In this document: positions 53,309-62,584 of the stretch, in pieces
Position numbering within the stretch: position 1 is the first letter of the stretch
Layout of the letters: each line of letters opens with the position of its first letter
DNA from: JBFLYC01 sp040756735
Lineage (GTDB): Bacteria > Bacillota > DSM-16504 > Desulfitibacterales > Desulfitibacteraceae
Length of the DNA: 64,000 nucleotides
Reading direction: 5' to 3'
NCBI GenBank assembly: GCA_040756735.1
Contig: JBFLYC010000007.1
Location: forward strand, 1-64,000
Notes under the pieces: generated by a model
Database searches by the model: none
Told to the model about the DNA's origin: nothing
Seen by the model: the letters and a program-made list of their open reading frames with translations, nothing else
Translations under genes and position numbers: made by a program

Positions 53309-53491
53309 AAGTTGAGGACCTGCGTTAGGGACATTCCCCCAAACCCAGAGTTATAGTGGTAATACTCTCAGAGGGTCTGTCTAGCCATTTGGAAGGAAAT
53401 GCCAATATTTTGGAGAAATTGTCCAAATAGATAGTTTTAGAATATTTCGTTAAATTATGCAAATACACATTTTAGATATAGAGATTGCTAG

Positions 53492-53791
53492 ATGAAACGA
53501 AAGCATCCTCAAAATCTGTGGGAAAGATATTCAGATGATGCTATAATTCATTGCCGGACTGAGGAAGAAGCAAAGGAGTTGCTGGTTCAGCTTAATAAAC
53601 GCATGGCAGAATGTAAATTGGAATTACATCCTGATAAAACGAAAACTGTATATTGCCGAAGTGATGTGAATCTAGAGCGCCATGAGCATGGGTCCTTTGA
53701 CTTTCTTGGATACACTTTTCGGAAGCGTATTGTAAAGAGCAAACATGGGAACTTTTTCAATAGCTTTACAACGGCAGCCAGTACGTTTTAG
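53492..53791 (+). pseudogene. Group II intron reverse transcriptase fragment
   Basis: A 99-residue piece of an LtrA-type intron-encoded protein. It holds the RT active-site box RYSDDAIIHC (a YADD variant) and the following palm/thumb segment KLELHPDKTKTVYC...DFLGYTFRKR. The N-terminal two thirds of RT and the maturase and endonuclease domains are missing, and no intron RNA domain V was found, so the element is dead. Confidence 0.8.
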
Positions 53792-53821
53792 TAGAAAATC
53801 CTATGATGAGTGTATTTTTAG

Positions 53822-54119
53822 AAAACAGCAAGGAATTAGAAGCAATTGAAGACAACGAAGAATAAAAACAAGACTGCGAATAAAAGCATTTCATTGCTTG
53901 GTAAAGCGCTTAAAACAGGAGTTTCCGAAACTGCCGTTTACCCTACTTTTAGATGGATTGTACGCCAACGGACCGGTCATGAAAGTCTGCCGCAAAAACA
54001 AGTGGGAATTTATGATCGTGCTCAAAGACAAATCACTTCCTTCAGTATGGGAAGAAGCAGAAGGGTTGATGCGTCTGGATACCCTGGGAATTCTCTTTAT
54101 TGACAGATTAAATCTCTAG
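53822..54119 (+). pseudogene. Transposase fragment (IS4-like DDE type)
   Basis: A frame at 53898-54119 reads LLLDGLYANGPVMKVCRKNKWEF...LKDKSLPSVWEE, a segment found in DDE transposases of IS4-related elements, with the first Asp of the triad probably in LLLDGLYA. A second frame just before it (ending DNEE, 53871) continues the match upstream, so there is at least one frameshift. No terminal inverted repeats are visible. With the intron piece it marks a mobile-element graveyard just upstream of the cobalamin riboswitch. Confidence 0.7.
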
Positions 54120-54144
54120 TGGTAATCTATGATTAAATCTAACT

Positions 54145-54335
54145 TAATACTTGTATGAAGCAAGTGATACTTCATGGAGAAGTAGAGAGGGAAGCTGGTT
54201 TGAATCCAGCACGGACCCGCCACTGTGAAGGGTAGTCAAGCTGTATTTGTGTCACTAGGTGTTATCCCTGGGAAGACGCAGTATTGGCAATGACCTGAAG
54301 TCAGGAAACCTGCTTGTTTTATAAACTAATATCTT
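54145..54335 (+). ncRNA. Cobalamin riboswitch
   Basis: Core blocks occur in order: GGGAAGCTGG with GAATCCAGC (P3-type), CACGGACCCGCCACTGTG containing the B12 box GCCACTG (54219-54225), and the closing GAAGTCAGGAAACCTGC (54298-54314), equivalent to the AGYCAGGAGACCTGCC end. A terminator follows at 54392. It should switch off the downstream FmdE-ABC transporter genes when adenosylcobalamin is plentiful. Confidence 0.9.
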
Positions 54336-54391
54336 GCCCACGTGGACTTGGGAAAGGTTAATTTTTTATTGTTTTTATCTCTAAGACGATT

Positions 54392-54424
54392 CCTTTTGCC
54401 ATGTGCTGCAAGAGGGTTTTTATT
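54392..54424 (+). terminator. Riboswitch-controlled terminator
   Basis: Arms CCTTTTGC (54392-54399) and GCAAGAGG (54408-54415) with one G-T pair, then GTTTTTATT. It lies between the cobalamin aptamer and the first gene, the normal place for the expression platform of a transcription-terminating riboswitch. Confidence 0.75.
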
Positions 54425-54470
54425 ATTACCTTAAAATAAGGTAGCGCTAACTAAATTAGGGGGTTAAAAA

Positions 54471-55088
54471 ATGTGTAAAGAGCCAACCTTATGGGAAAAA
54501 TCAGTTGATTTTCATGGACACGTATGTCCAGGACTTGCCATTGGCTACAGGGTTGCAGAAATTGCCTTGGAGAGAATTAATGAAAACAGGAGTGAAGATG
54601 AGGAGCTTGTAACCATTGTGGAAAATGATGCTTGTGGAATTGATGCTGTTATGGTAGTAACAGGCTGTACTTTGGGTAAGGGGAATCTACTTTTTAAGGA
54701 CACTGGAAAGCAGGTATATACATTCGGTAGCAGGACATCTGGCAAAGCATTGCGCATAGCATTAAAAGAAGATGTATTAAAAGATAGGGATGACGGCTTA
54801 AAGAATTTACATGAAAAAGTTATGAATAACACTGCAACGGCAGAAGAAAGGGAGACCTATTCTAAAAAACGCATGGAGAGAATAGATAAAATACTCCATA
54901 TGCCTGCTGAAGAATTGGTTAATGTAAGGGAAATAGACTTCCAGTTTCCAGAAAAAGCTAGGCTTTTTGCCTCCCACAAGTGTGCTGAATGTGGAGAGTA
55001 TGCCATGGAGGCTAGAATAAGGGTGCAAAATGGCCAGTATGTCTGCATGGATTGCTTTAATGATTATTCAAGAACAATAAAAGTATAA
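54471..55088 (+). CDS. FmdE-family protein with C-terminal zinc ribbon
   Basis: A 205-residue protein. The N-terminal FmdE domain (about residues 1-130) has the hallmark VDFHGHVCPGLAIGYR and ENDACGIDAV with metal-binding His and Cys. Residues 165-200 form a four-Cys ribbon (CAECGEYA and YVCMDCF). FmdE proteins were named for formylmethanofuran dehydrogenase, but stand-alone bacterial copies have no proven enzyme role. Directly under the cobalamin riboswitch and 17 bases before the ABC genes, it is better read as a metal-handling protein (cobalt or nickel chaperone or sensor). AGGGGG precedes the ATG. Confidence 0.82.
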   Translation: MCKEPTLWEKSVDFHGHVCPGLAIGYRVAEIALERINENRSEDEELVTIVENDACGIDAVMVVTGCTLGKGNLLFKDTGKQVYTFGSRTSGKALRIALKEDVLKDRDDGLKNLHEKVMNNTATAEERETYSKKRMERIDKILHMPAEELVNVREIDFQFPEKARLFASHKCAECGEYAMEARIRVQNGQYVCMDCFNDYSRTIKV

Positions 55089-55105
55089 AAAAAGAGGTGT
55101 TTTCC

Positions 55106-56701
55106 ATGAAAGTCAACTTAAAAGCGAAGTATACAATTTTTATAGTATTGATTTTACTAATGGCCTTTATTTTTACGGGGTGTTCTGGAGAGAAAAGGGA
55201 AGCTGATTCTGTAGATAATAAGCAGGAAGAGCAGCATTCTGAATCAATAGTACTAAGAATGGAAGGTGGAGACTGGGGTTTCCCCCAGCCCTATACACGT
55301 TACTCAAGGGGACCAGGTAATGCAAAAGTTAACTATATTTTTGACAAGCTGATAGAAAAAGATGAAAAAGGGTTTATCCCATGGCTGGCAGAAAAATGGG
55401 ACATTCTAGAGGATGGCACAAAGTATATCTTCCACCTCGTTGAAGATGCGAAGTGGCATGATGGAGAACCCTTTACCGCTGATGATGTTGTCTTTACCTT
55501 TAAATACATCAGAGAGTATCTACCTGTAAGTCCTTCGGCATTATTTACAGACGCCACTTTTTTATTAGAAGTTAAGAAATTATCAGATTACCAGGTGCAG
55601 TTAACCCTTGCACAAGCTGATGCCAACTTCTTTGAGGCTCTTGCTTCAGTATATATTCTGCCAGAACATATCTGGTCAGGCATCGACAAGCCTGATGAAT
55701 TTACTGCTCCTGAAGCAGTAATAGGAACAGGTCCATATATCCTTACCGACTATGACAAGGAGCATGGGACATACCGTTATATAGCATTTGATGATTTTTG
55801 GGGTCCTAAACCAGCTGTAGATGTGATGGAATTTATTCCGGTAAGTGACAGTGTGCTAGCTCTGGAAAAAGGCGATATTCATATTGCAGATATCCCCGTT
55901 GATGTACTGCCGCGTTTTCAAAACGACCCAAATTTTACAGTAATGGAGAAACCAGGCTTCTGGGGTTATCGTCTAAGATTTAATTTGGAAAAGGTGCAGG
56001 ACTTTAGAGAAAAAGAATTGCGCCAGGCCTTTGCCTATGCTATAGATCGTCAGGATTTAGTTGATAAAACAGCAAGGGGTGCTGCAGTTGCGGGAAGTCT
56101 GGGGGTTCTTCCACCAGATCATCGCTGGTTTAATCCTAATCTGCCAAAGTATTCTAGAGACGTTGATAAAGCAAAAGAACTTCTTGCACAGGCTGGTTTT
56201 GACGGTAAGAAGCTCCAGTATGAGCTGTTAGTAGGCGAGGGTAGAGAAGTTAGAATAGGAGAGCTTATTAAAGAGCAGCTTTCAGATATAGGTATAGACA
56301 TCAAAGTTGTATCCACTGACATGAAAACAAGAGACGGCAGAATTGCCCAGGGCAATTACCAGCTGGTGCTTGTAGGACATGGAGGCTGGGCCAGAGATCC
56401 CAACTATCTTGGAGTTAGGTTTACCGGCGATGATAAAGGAGACTGGTCAGATGGAACGCCGGGATACTTCAATGCCCAAGTAGAGGAGTTGGCAGAGAAG
56501 TTAAGACTAGAACAAAATGAAGAAATAAGGAAAGAGTTGACCATGAAGCTTCAGGAAGTTTTGGCAGAGGATGTACCTGAAATATCTTTGTATTTAACTA
56601 CAGGACAGGTGGTCTTTAGGAATGATGTTTACGATGGGTGGATGCATGTGTTTGATCACCATGAGACTTCACACAATATATTATCTTTTGTAAGAAGATA
56701 A
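55106..56701 (+). CDS. ABC transporter substrate-binding lipoprotein (SBP family 5, Opp/Nik type)
   Basis: A 531-residue extracellular binding lipoprotein. The signal is hydrophobic with a lipobox ending FTGC (Cys at about residue 26), followed by a charged linker. The body matches family 5 (WDILEDGTKYIFHLVEDAKWHDGEPFTADDV split at the usual H-D-G). This family binds peptides, nickel or cobalt complexes. Being in a cobalamin-repressed operon makes a cobalt-containing or corrinoid ligand the likely substrate. The ATG at 55106 is preferred to 55097. Confidence 0.88.
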   Translation: MKVNLKAKYTIFIVLILLMAFIFTGCSGEKREADSVDNKQEEQHSESIVLRMEGGDWGFPQPYTRYSRGPGNAKVNYIFDKLIEKDEKGFIPWLAEKWDILEDGTKYIFHLVEDAKWHDGEPFTADDVVFTFKYIREYLPVSPSALFTDATFLLEVKKLSDYQVQLTLAQADANFFEALASVYILPEHIWSGIDKPDEFTAPEAVIGTGPYILTDYDKEHGTYRYIAFDDFWGPKPAVDVMEFIPVSDSVLALEKGDIHIADIPVDVLPRFQNDPNFTVMEKPGFWGYRLRFNLEKVQDFREKELRQAFAYAIDRQDLVDKTARGAAVAGSLGVLPPDHRWFNPNLPKYSRDVDKAKELLAQAGFDGKKLQYELLVGEGREVRIGELIKEQLSDIGIDIKVVSTDMKTRDGRIAQGNYQLVLVGHGGWARDPNYLGVRFTGDDKGDWSDGTPGYFNAQVEELAEKLRLEQNEEIRKELTMKLQEVLAEDVPEISLYLTTGQVVFRNDVYDGWMHVFDHHETSHNILSFVRR

Positions 56702-56728
56702 TTAAAAAGGTAACTTCCAGGGGTTGAA

Positions 56729-58450
56729 ATGATGGATATAAAAAGCCTACAAAATGCTTTGCTTAATGTAAGTGAATTGAGTGTGCAGTACAAAACAGAT
56801 ATTTGTCAAATACATGCATTAAACAGCATTTCTTTAACTATGAAAGAGGGAGAAAACCTAGGAATAATAGGTGAATCGGGCAGTGGTAAAACAACCCTGG
56901 CCATGGCACTTATGGGATTAATAGGTTCGCCCCATGTTGTAAATGGACGTGTTCATATCCAGGGCAAAGACATGATAACCTTAAACGAAAAGGAAAAAAA
57001 GAAACTAAGGTGGAAGACCATTTCCATGGTCTTCCAAAACTCCTTGGATGTATTAAACCCGGTTATGAAAGTTGGCCAGCAAATTGTAGAACCTTTGAAA
57101 GAAACAAAAGACCTTTCCCAAAGGGATGCATCCATTGAAGCAGAAAGACTGCTGCAGCTAGTTGGTTTAGAAAAACATTGGAGAGAATCATTTCCTCATC
57201 AATTGTCAGGGGGAATGAGGCAGAGGGTACTGCTGGCAATGGCCTTGTCATGCAGTCCTCGCCTTCTCATTTTAGATGAACCAACAAGCTCATTAGATGC
57301 TGTTTCTCGAAAAGACATCTTGAAAATGGTTCTTGACCTTCAACAAAAATTAGGTTTTTCCATGCTGGTAATATCTCATGAACTGTCAACCATGCAGGAA
57401 TTAACGAAAAAAATGATGGTTTTATATGGAGGGGAGATGCTGGAAAGGGGACAAACAAGGGAGATAATCGAAGAACCAGCACATACCTACACTAGAGGTC
57501 TTATAAACTCTTCAGTTGAAGCATTTCCCTATAAAGACCTTTGGGGAATTCCTGGAGAAGCCATATCAGGGACAGAGGTTAAAGGATGCGTTTTTGCCAA
57601 AAGGTGTACCCAGGCTCAAAAAGAGTGTCAAGAAAAACGTCCTGCTCTTAAAAAAATCTATGAAAACAGAGAGGTTGCTTGTCATAGGAAAGGTATAGTT
57701 AATCTTGTTTATGCCAAAAACATTTCAAAATCATACAAGGTAAACAATAAAACCATAACGGCGCTTCATGATGTAACCATGAGAATACGCCACGGAGAAA
57801 CTGTGGCTCTTGTTGGCAGGTCAGGTTCCGGTAAATCTACCCTAGCCCAAATATTGGCTGGATTTCTAAAGCCAGAAAAAGGAGAGGTGTTTTTTAATAA
57901 TAAGCTAATTAATGGGAATTGGGCTGCTTGTGAAGAAGGAGGCATTCAGATAGTATTGCAGGATCCATTTAGCTCATTAAGTCACCGATTTACTGTAGAA
58001 GATGCCCTGATGGAGCCTCTAAAGGTAAATAGAATAGGATCTTCTGAGGAAAGAACCGAGAGAATAAAAAGAGCCCTCAAGGATGTACAGCTTCCAGAAG
58101 ACAACACATTTTTGTATAGATATTGCAGTTCATTAAGCGGAGGGCAAAGGCAGAGAATTGCCATAGCTAGAGGGCTTGTAATGAAACCAAGGCTTCTGCT
58201 GGCAGATGAAATAACATCTATGCTTGATGTTTCTACACAAGCCAATGTGCTTAGGCTTTTAAAGGGGCTTCAAAACAGCAGGGGTTTTGCCATGCTCTAT
58301 ATTACCCATGACTTAAACCTTGCCCGAAAGGTTTCTGAAAGAATAATTGTTCTTCATCATGGAGAAATAGTAGAAGAAGGCTCTGCAAGTCATGTTACAG
58401 AAGAATCATGCTGCTGTTATACTAAAGAATTAATGGAAGCAGGCTTATAG
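56729..58450 (+). CDS. Fused ABC ATP-binding protein (DppD-DppF type)
   Basis: A 573-residue protein with two complete ATPase modules. The first has Walker A GESGSGKTT, signature LSGGMRQR and LILDEPTSSLD; the second has GRSGSGKST, LSGGQRQR and LLADEITSMLD. The central RCTQAQKECQEKRPAL segment carries the Cys-containing C-terminal region typical of DppD. In most bacteria the two ATPases are separate genes. It energises the two permeases that follow by one and 31 bases. Confidence 0.9.
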   Translation: MMDIKSLQNALLNVSELSVQYKTDICQIHALNSISLTMKEGENLGIIGESGSGKTTLAMALMGLIGSPHVVNGRVHIQGKDMITLNEKEKKKLRWKTISMVFQNSLDVLNPVMKVGQQIVEPLKETKDLSQRDASIEAERLLQLVGLEKHWRESFPHQLSGGMRQRVLLAMALSCSPRLLILDEPTSSLDAVSRKDILKMVLDLQQKLGFSMLVISHELSTMQELTKKMMVLYGGEMLERGQTREIIEEPAHTYTRGLINSSVEAFPYKDLWGIPGEAISGTEVKGCVFAKRCTQAQKECQEKRPALKKIYENREVACHRKGIVNLVYAKNISKSYKVNNKTITALHDVTMRIRHGETVALVGRSGSGKSTLAQILAGFLKPEKGEVFFNNKLINGNWAACEEGGIQIVLQDPFSSLSHRFTVEDALMEPLKVNRIGSSEERTERIKRALKDVQLPEDNTFLYRYCSSLSGGQRQRIAIARGLVMKPRLLLADEITSMLDVSTQANVLRLLKGLQNSRGFAMLYITHDLNLARKVSERIIVLHHGEIVEEGSASHVTEESCCCYTKELMEAGL

Positions 58451-58451
58451 C

Positions 58452-59474
58452 ATGAGCATAATCAGAAATAGGAAGGGCTTTAGAATAATTGAATATGCGC
58501 TGACCTTCATGGTGATAATCACTTTAAATTTTGCTCTGCCAAGAATGATGCCTGGAGATCCATTTTTGCACTATTCTGGAGAGGTTGACGAGGTAATAAC
58601 CTTTTATTCTAGAGAACAGATACAATATTTTAGAGAATACTATGGTCTTGACAGACCTTTATATGAACAATACACATCATATCTAAAAGATCTGTCCAGG
58701 GGAGACCTTGGATTTAGCTATTACTACAAAGATGATGTACGAAACATAATTATGCGTAGACTGCCGTGGACATTGTTTTTGGTAATAAGTGCCATGGCCT
58801 TAAGTATTTTGCTGGGTATTGTACTTGGCAGTTACTCTGCCTGGCGCAGAAATAAATGGCAGGATAAAACACTATATGCCATACTGATTATCTTTTCTGA
58901 GATACCTGCCTTTTTAGTGGGGCTTGCACTCTTAATCTGGTTTGGGGCAACCCTTAAACTTTTTCCCCTGGCAGGAGCTGTCACCCATTTTGCCCAGTTT
59001 GATACCTGGTGGGAAAGGATGCTTGATATCATGCACCATGCAGCACTGCCTATTGTTACCTTAACCCTTGCTAGAACTGGAGGAATTTATCTCCTTGTAA
59101 GAAACAGTTTGGGAAGTGTGTTAACAAAGGACTATATGAGAACAGCCAGGGCAAAGGGGTTAAAGGAGCTTCGTGTTAAATATGTTCATGCCCTACGCAA
59201 TGCCTTAATGCCTCTCTTTACAAGAATTGCCATCCAGTTAGGAGCTTTAATTGGAGGTGCGATCTTGGCTGAGAATGTATTTTCTTATCCTGGTCTAGGT
59301 GTCCTTATGCGTAATGCAGTGGTGGTGAGAGATTATCCGCTGATCCAGGGTATATTTCTTGTATTGGCTGTAGGCGTAATGGCAGCAAATATGTTGGCTG
59401 ACCTTGCGTATAAATACATAGACCCTAGAACAAGACCAGCAGTAAAGAATCATCAAGACAAAATTGCAAGCTAG
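58452..59474 (+). CDS. ABC transporter permease (DppB/NikB type)
   Basis: A 340-residue membrane permease with about six helices. It has the family start RIIEYALTFMVIITLNFALPRMMPGDPF, split by P-R-x2-P-G-D-P, and the cytoplasmic loop YMRTARAKGLKELRV (EAA-type contact with the ATPase). Its ATG comes one base after the ATPase stop. It pairs with the DppC-type permease downstream. Confidence 0.9.
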   Translation: MSIIRNRKGFRIIEYALTFMVIITLNFALPRMMPGDPFLHYSGEVDEVITFYSREQIQYFREYYGLDRPLYEQYTSYLKDLSRGDLGFSYYYKDDVRNIIMRRLPWTLFLVISAMALSILLGIVLGSYSAWRRNKWQDKTLYAILIIFSEIPAFLVGLALLIWFGATLKLFPLAGAVTHFAQFDTWWERMLDIMHHAALPIVTLTLARTGGIYLLVRNSLGSVLTKDYMRTARAKGLKELRVKYVHALRNALMPLFTRIAIQLGALIGGAILAENVFSYPGLGVLMRNAVVVRDYPLIQGIFLVLAVGVMAANMLADLAYKYIDPRTRPAVKNHQDKIAS

Positions 59475-59505
59475 AGCTGTAAGGCTGCACAAAGGGGAGT
59501 AATAT

Positions 59506-60366
59506 ATGAAGTTTAAAAAAGCCTTCTTGGCTATCCAAAATATTTGGCATAGTTTAAATATATTAGGCAAAATATCTGCAATTATTATAGTACTGCTAAT
59601 TCTTATGGCTATTGCTGCCCCGTTGCTTTCCTGGCTTCCCCATGACCGTTCATCAGGTCCGCCTCTCATTCCACCTGGACTGCCTCATTTAATGGGGACA
59701 GATGATTTAGGAGTAGACATATGGGCAATGATTTGTTACGGCTCTAGGGTAAGCTTGCTAGTAGGCCTGGGCACTGCTTTTCTTGCAGGTCTAGGTGGCG
59801 GCATAGTGGGGATGCTTGCGGCTTATAAGGGAGGATGGTTTGATAGGGCTGTCATGAGGTTAATTGACATTATGATTGCACTTCCCAATTTACCTGTAAT
59901 GATAGTCCTTGCAGCATTTTTTGGACCCAGCCTTATGAACATAATTATCGTTTTAGCGCTGTTTTCCTGGTCCATACCTGCCCGAATAGTCAGATCTGGT
60001 GCCCTGTCGTTAAAAGAACAACCCTATATAAAAATGGCTGCTCACTATGGTGCAGGGCCCTTTTATCTGTTGACACGGCACTTTATTCCCGAACTCCTGC
60101 CCATTGTTATGGTAAGTATGATTAGGTTGGCTGGTATGGCGATAGTTACAGAAGCTTCTTTGGCCTTTTTAGGGCTTGGTGACCCTACATCAAGAAGCTG
60201 GGGTTTAATCATTAACCACGCAGTAAACTTTAGAGGGATTTACTTTACAGACTTTTGGAAATGGTGGCTGTTCTATCCTTGGGTCTTCTTAACACTTTTA
60301 GTTACTTCACTGGCACTTTTAGGAAGAGAGCTTGAAAGAATAGCCGACCCCAGGATTGGAAGGTAG
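59506..60366 (+). CDS. ABC transporter permease (DppC/NikC type)
   Basis: A 286-residue membrane permease. The start has a helix (ISAIIIVLLILMAIAAPLL) and the family segment HLMGTDDLGVDIWAMICYGSRVSLLVG; the EAA-like loop is YIKMAAHYGAGPFYLLTRHFIPELLP. GGGGAGTAA precedes the ATG. It completes the five-component transporter and is the last gene under cobalamin riboswitch control; no strong terminator is seen after it. Confidence 0.9.
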   Translation: MKFKKAFLAIQNIWHSLNILGKISAIIIVLLILMAIAAPLLSWLPHDRSSGPPLIPPGLPHLMGTDDLGVDIWAMICYGSRVSLLVGLGTAFLAGLGGGIVGMLAAYKGGWFDRAVMRLIDIMIALPNLPVMIVLAAFFGPSLMNIIIVLALFSWSIPARIVRSGALSLKEQPYIKMAAHYGAGPFYLLTRHFIPELLPIVMVSMIRLAGMAIVTEASLAFLGLGDPTSRSWGLIINHAVNFRGIYFTDFWKWWLFYPWVFLTLLVTSLALLGRELERIADPRIGR

Positions 60367-60410
60367 TAAAAGTATGCACTTAATATAAACTTTCAATGGA
60401 TTTTTAAGTT

Positions 60411-60580
60411 TTAGATAAAAGAAATGATACTATGTCCTCCTAGAGCTATGATTTCTTCCCCAAAGGGTATAAGCCCTGCGTCCAAAGCCATGCCGGCAAC
60501 TTCTACAGCAACCTTTACTCCCTGTCCAAGCATCCGCAGCGTGTTAGCAATAATTTCTGCAGGATAGATACCTTCAAACT
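60411..60580 (-). pseudogene. Fragment of a pyruvate-kinase-C-like (PK_C) protein
   Basis: On the minus strand the frame reads EGIYPAEIIANTLRMLGQG, then VAVEVAGMALDAGLIPFGEEIIALGG, and stops at 60411. This matches the centre of a clostridial family of stand-alone pyruvate-kinase alpha/beta (PK_C) domain proteins of about 185 residues, but both the N-terminal half and the C-terminal end are missing. Directly upstream (60697-60574) a 40-codon minus-strand frame with an AAGGAGG ribosome site reads IIRKKAVGGIKGAG and ends in a different frame; its origin is unclear. The whole 60367-60876 gap holds no intact gene. Confidence 0.7.
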
Positions 60581-60876
60581 AAAACCTCAGCTCCCTGTCC
60601 AAGCCGGCCATCAAGTGTGTGGTGGCCAAAACCGGCGCCTTTAATTCCTCCAACTGCTTTTTTACGAATTATCAGGTCCTTTTTTATCAAAAAGCATAGT
60701 TTGCTACCTCCTTGTCCTCTTGAGTATATTTTACCTAAACATCCTAATAATACCAGCGTAAAAAGGTAATATTTATTCAAAAAATCGTAAATTTATTATT
60801 GAACTTTGGGGTCAATTATGGTGTAATTATTTCTGCAGGTTTATGTGTTTTGCTTACATAGAAGGCGGTGATGCAG

Positions 60877-62364
60877 ATGTTAAATCATCAGGAAAAGACT
60901 CCAGTGTTTGATGCGGTAAAAAAGTATATGAGCGATGAAACGATACCTTTTCACGTGCCCGGTCACAAGCAGGGCAGAGGGCTGCCCGAGTTTTGTGAAT
61001 TTGTAGGGAAAAACACGCTGGGTATTGATTTAACATGCTTACCGGATACTGACAACATTTGTAATCCTAAGGGAGTAATTGCAGAAGCAGAAAGATTGGC
61101 CGCGGAAGCTTTTGGCGCGGACAGGGCCTTTTTTCTGGTTAACGGAACAACAAATGGCATTCAAGCAATGATCATGGCAGTGTGCAAACCGGGGGACAAA
61201 ATCCTTTTGCCGAGAAATGCCCACAAGTCTGCCTTTGGCGGCCTGATTATGAGCGGCGCCATTCCCATATACGTACGGCCTGAGATGGATGTCCAGTATG
61301 GTATTTCAACGGGTATTTCGGTAAAGACTTTAAGGGCTGCTTTAGAGCAGCACCCTGATGCAAAGGGTATTTTCTTGATTAACCCTAACTATTATGGTAC
61401 AGCATCTAACCTTGTGGAAATTGTCAAGCTGGCTCACAGCTATGGAGTGCCGGTTTTGGTGGATGAAGCTCACGGCGCTCACTTGCACCTGTCTGATGAC
61501 CTTCCTTTGTCAGCCATGCAGGCAGGCGCAGATATTGCTGCCAGCTCAACTCACAAGCTCCTGGGTTCCATGACTCAAAGTTCCATGCTGCTCCTAAAAA
61601 GCAGTTTGATCAGCCCACAGAGAGTAAAGGCTGTTTTAAACATTACCCAGACTACCAGTCCTTCTTATGTGCTCTTAAGCTCTTTGGATGTGGCCAGAAA
61701 GCAGATGGCATTAGAAGGTAGGAGTCTCATTGCCAAGACCTTGGAATTGGCCAGGTGGGCCAGGGGCGAAATGAAAAAAATCAAGGGCATCAAGGTATTT
61801 TCACCCAAGGAACTTACCCCTGGATGTCATAAATATGATATAACCAAGTTAACTATCAATGTTAAGGGTTTAGGCCTGTCAGGATATGACATGGAAAGGA
61901 TATTAAGGGGACAATACAGGATCCAGGTGGAACTTGCCGACTTGTACAATGTGATTTTTTTAATCACCCTTGCTGATGATGCACAGTCAGTACAATATTT
62001 GATAGATTGCTGTAAAAAGATTGCCGACGGCAGGGAACTCAAGAAGGTAGTGAAGTATGCTCCGCCCTGGCCAGCAATTCCTCCTGTGTCTGTTACGCCC
62101 AGAGATGCAATGTATAGTGAAACCAGGATTATGCCTCTAGAAGAAGCTGTTGGTGAAATCAGCGCTGAGATGATAATGGCTTATCCGCCTGGCATACCTT
62201 TAGTTTGTCCAGGTGAATATATAACCAAGGAAATCATTGATTATGTAAACGTGCTGAAAAATGAAGAAGCGGATTTGCAGGGGACTGAAGACCCCAGGAT
62301 AAACTATATTAGAGTGCTCAAGCCGGCTCTGTCTCTTGTAGAAGTAGAGGATCAAATCAGTTAA
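60877..62364 (+). CDS. Orn/Lys/Arg decarboxylase family protein (PLP-dependent)
   Basis: A 495-residue fold-type I PLP decarboxylase. FHVPGHKQGRG (residues 25-35) is the usual N-terminal hallmark, VDEAHGAHL binds PLP, and SSTHKLLGSMTQSS holds the PLP lysine. The size fits the short SpeA/YaaO class of Gram-positive arginine or lysine decarboxylases. The ATG at 60877 is eight bases after AAGGCGG. It probably makes a polyamine precursor (agmatine or cadaverine); substrate preference is not clear from sequence. Confidence 0.88.
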   Translation: MLNHQEKTPVFDAVKKYMSDETIPFHVPGHKQGRGLPEFCEFVGKNTLGIDLTCLPDTDNICNPKGVIAEAERLAAEAFGADRAFFLVNGTTNGIQAMIMAVCKPGDKILLPRNAHKSAFGGLIMSGAIPIYVRPEMDVQYGISTGISVKTLRAALEQHPDAKGIFLINPNYYGTASNLVEIVKLAHSYGVPVLVDEAHGAHLHLSDDLPLSAMQAGADIAASSTHKLLGSMTQSSMLLLKSSLISPQRVKAVLNITQTTSPSYVLLSSLDVARKQMALEGRSLIAKTLELARWARGEMKKIKGIKVFSPKELTPGCHKYDITKLTINVKGLGLSGYDMERILRGQYRIQVELADLYNVIFLITLADDAQSVQYLIDCCKKIADGRELKKVVKYAPPWPAIPPVSVTPRDAMYSETRIMPLEEAVGEISAEMIMAYPPGIPLVCPGEYITKEIIDYVNVLKNEEADLQGTEDPRINYIRVLKPALSLVEVEDQIS

Positions 62365-62395
62365 TTCAAATAAACTGATATGGGAGGTAAGTTTA

Positions 62396-62533
62396 ATGCC
62401 TGTATGGGGAATAGTATTTTCGGTAGGTTTTGTTTTAGCCCTGGCATACTATGTTTTAAGACAATCTAAGGACTCTGGTGTAAATGTGTTTCCGCATAAC
62501 CAGCTTAAGGCTGAATATGAGGCCAAGAAGTAA
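62396..62533 (+). CDS. 45-residue single-helix membrane protein
   Basis: A small gene with a GGGAGGT ribosome site eight bases before its ATG. It encodes one membrane helix (VWGIVFSVGFVLALAYYVL, residues 3-21) followed by a hydrophilic tail with many charged residues ending YEAKK. It lies 31 bases after the decarboxylase stop and just before an intrinsic terminator, so it is the last gene of that transcript. No family is recognised. Confidence 0.6.
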   Translation: MPVWGIVFSVGFVLALAYYVLRQSKDSGVNVFPHNQLKAEYEAKK

Positions 62534-62540
62534 ATTTAAA

Positions 62541-62576
62541 AAGGCAGATATCCCAGGGGGCCTCTGCCTTTTTTCT
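62541..62576 (+). terminator. Intrinsic terminator after the small membrane gene
   Basis: Arms AAGGCAGA (62541-62548) and TCTGCCTT (62563-62570) followed by TTTTTTC. It lies between convergent genes and may also end the signal peptidase message. Confidence 0.8.
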
Positions 62577-62584
62577 TTAGTTAT

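Noticed and set aside
53846..54103. 85-residue plus-strand frame in the transposase debris
   Set aside because: It is a shadow in another frame; the transposase-like residues are in the frame at 53898-54119.
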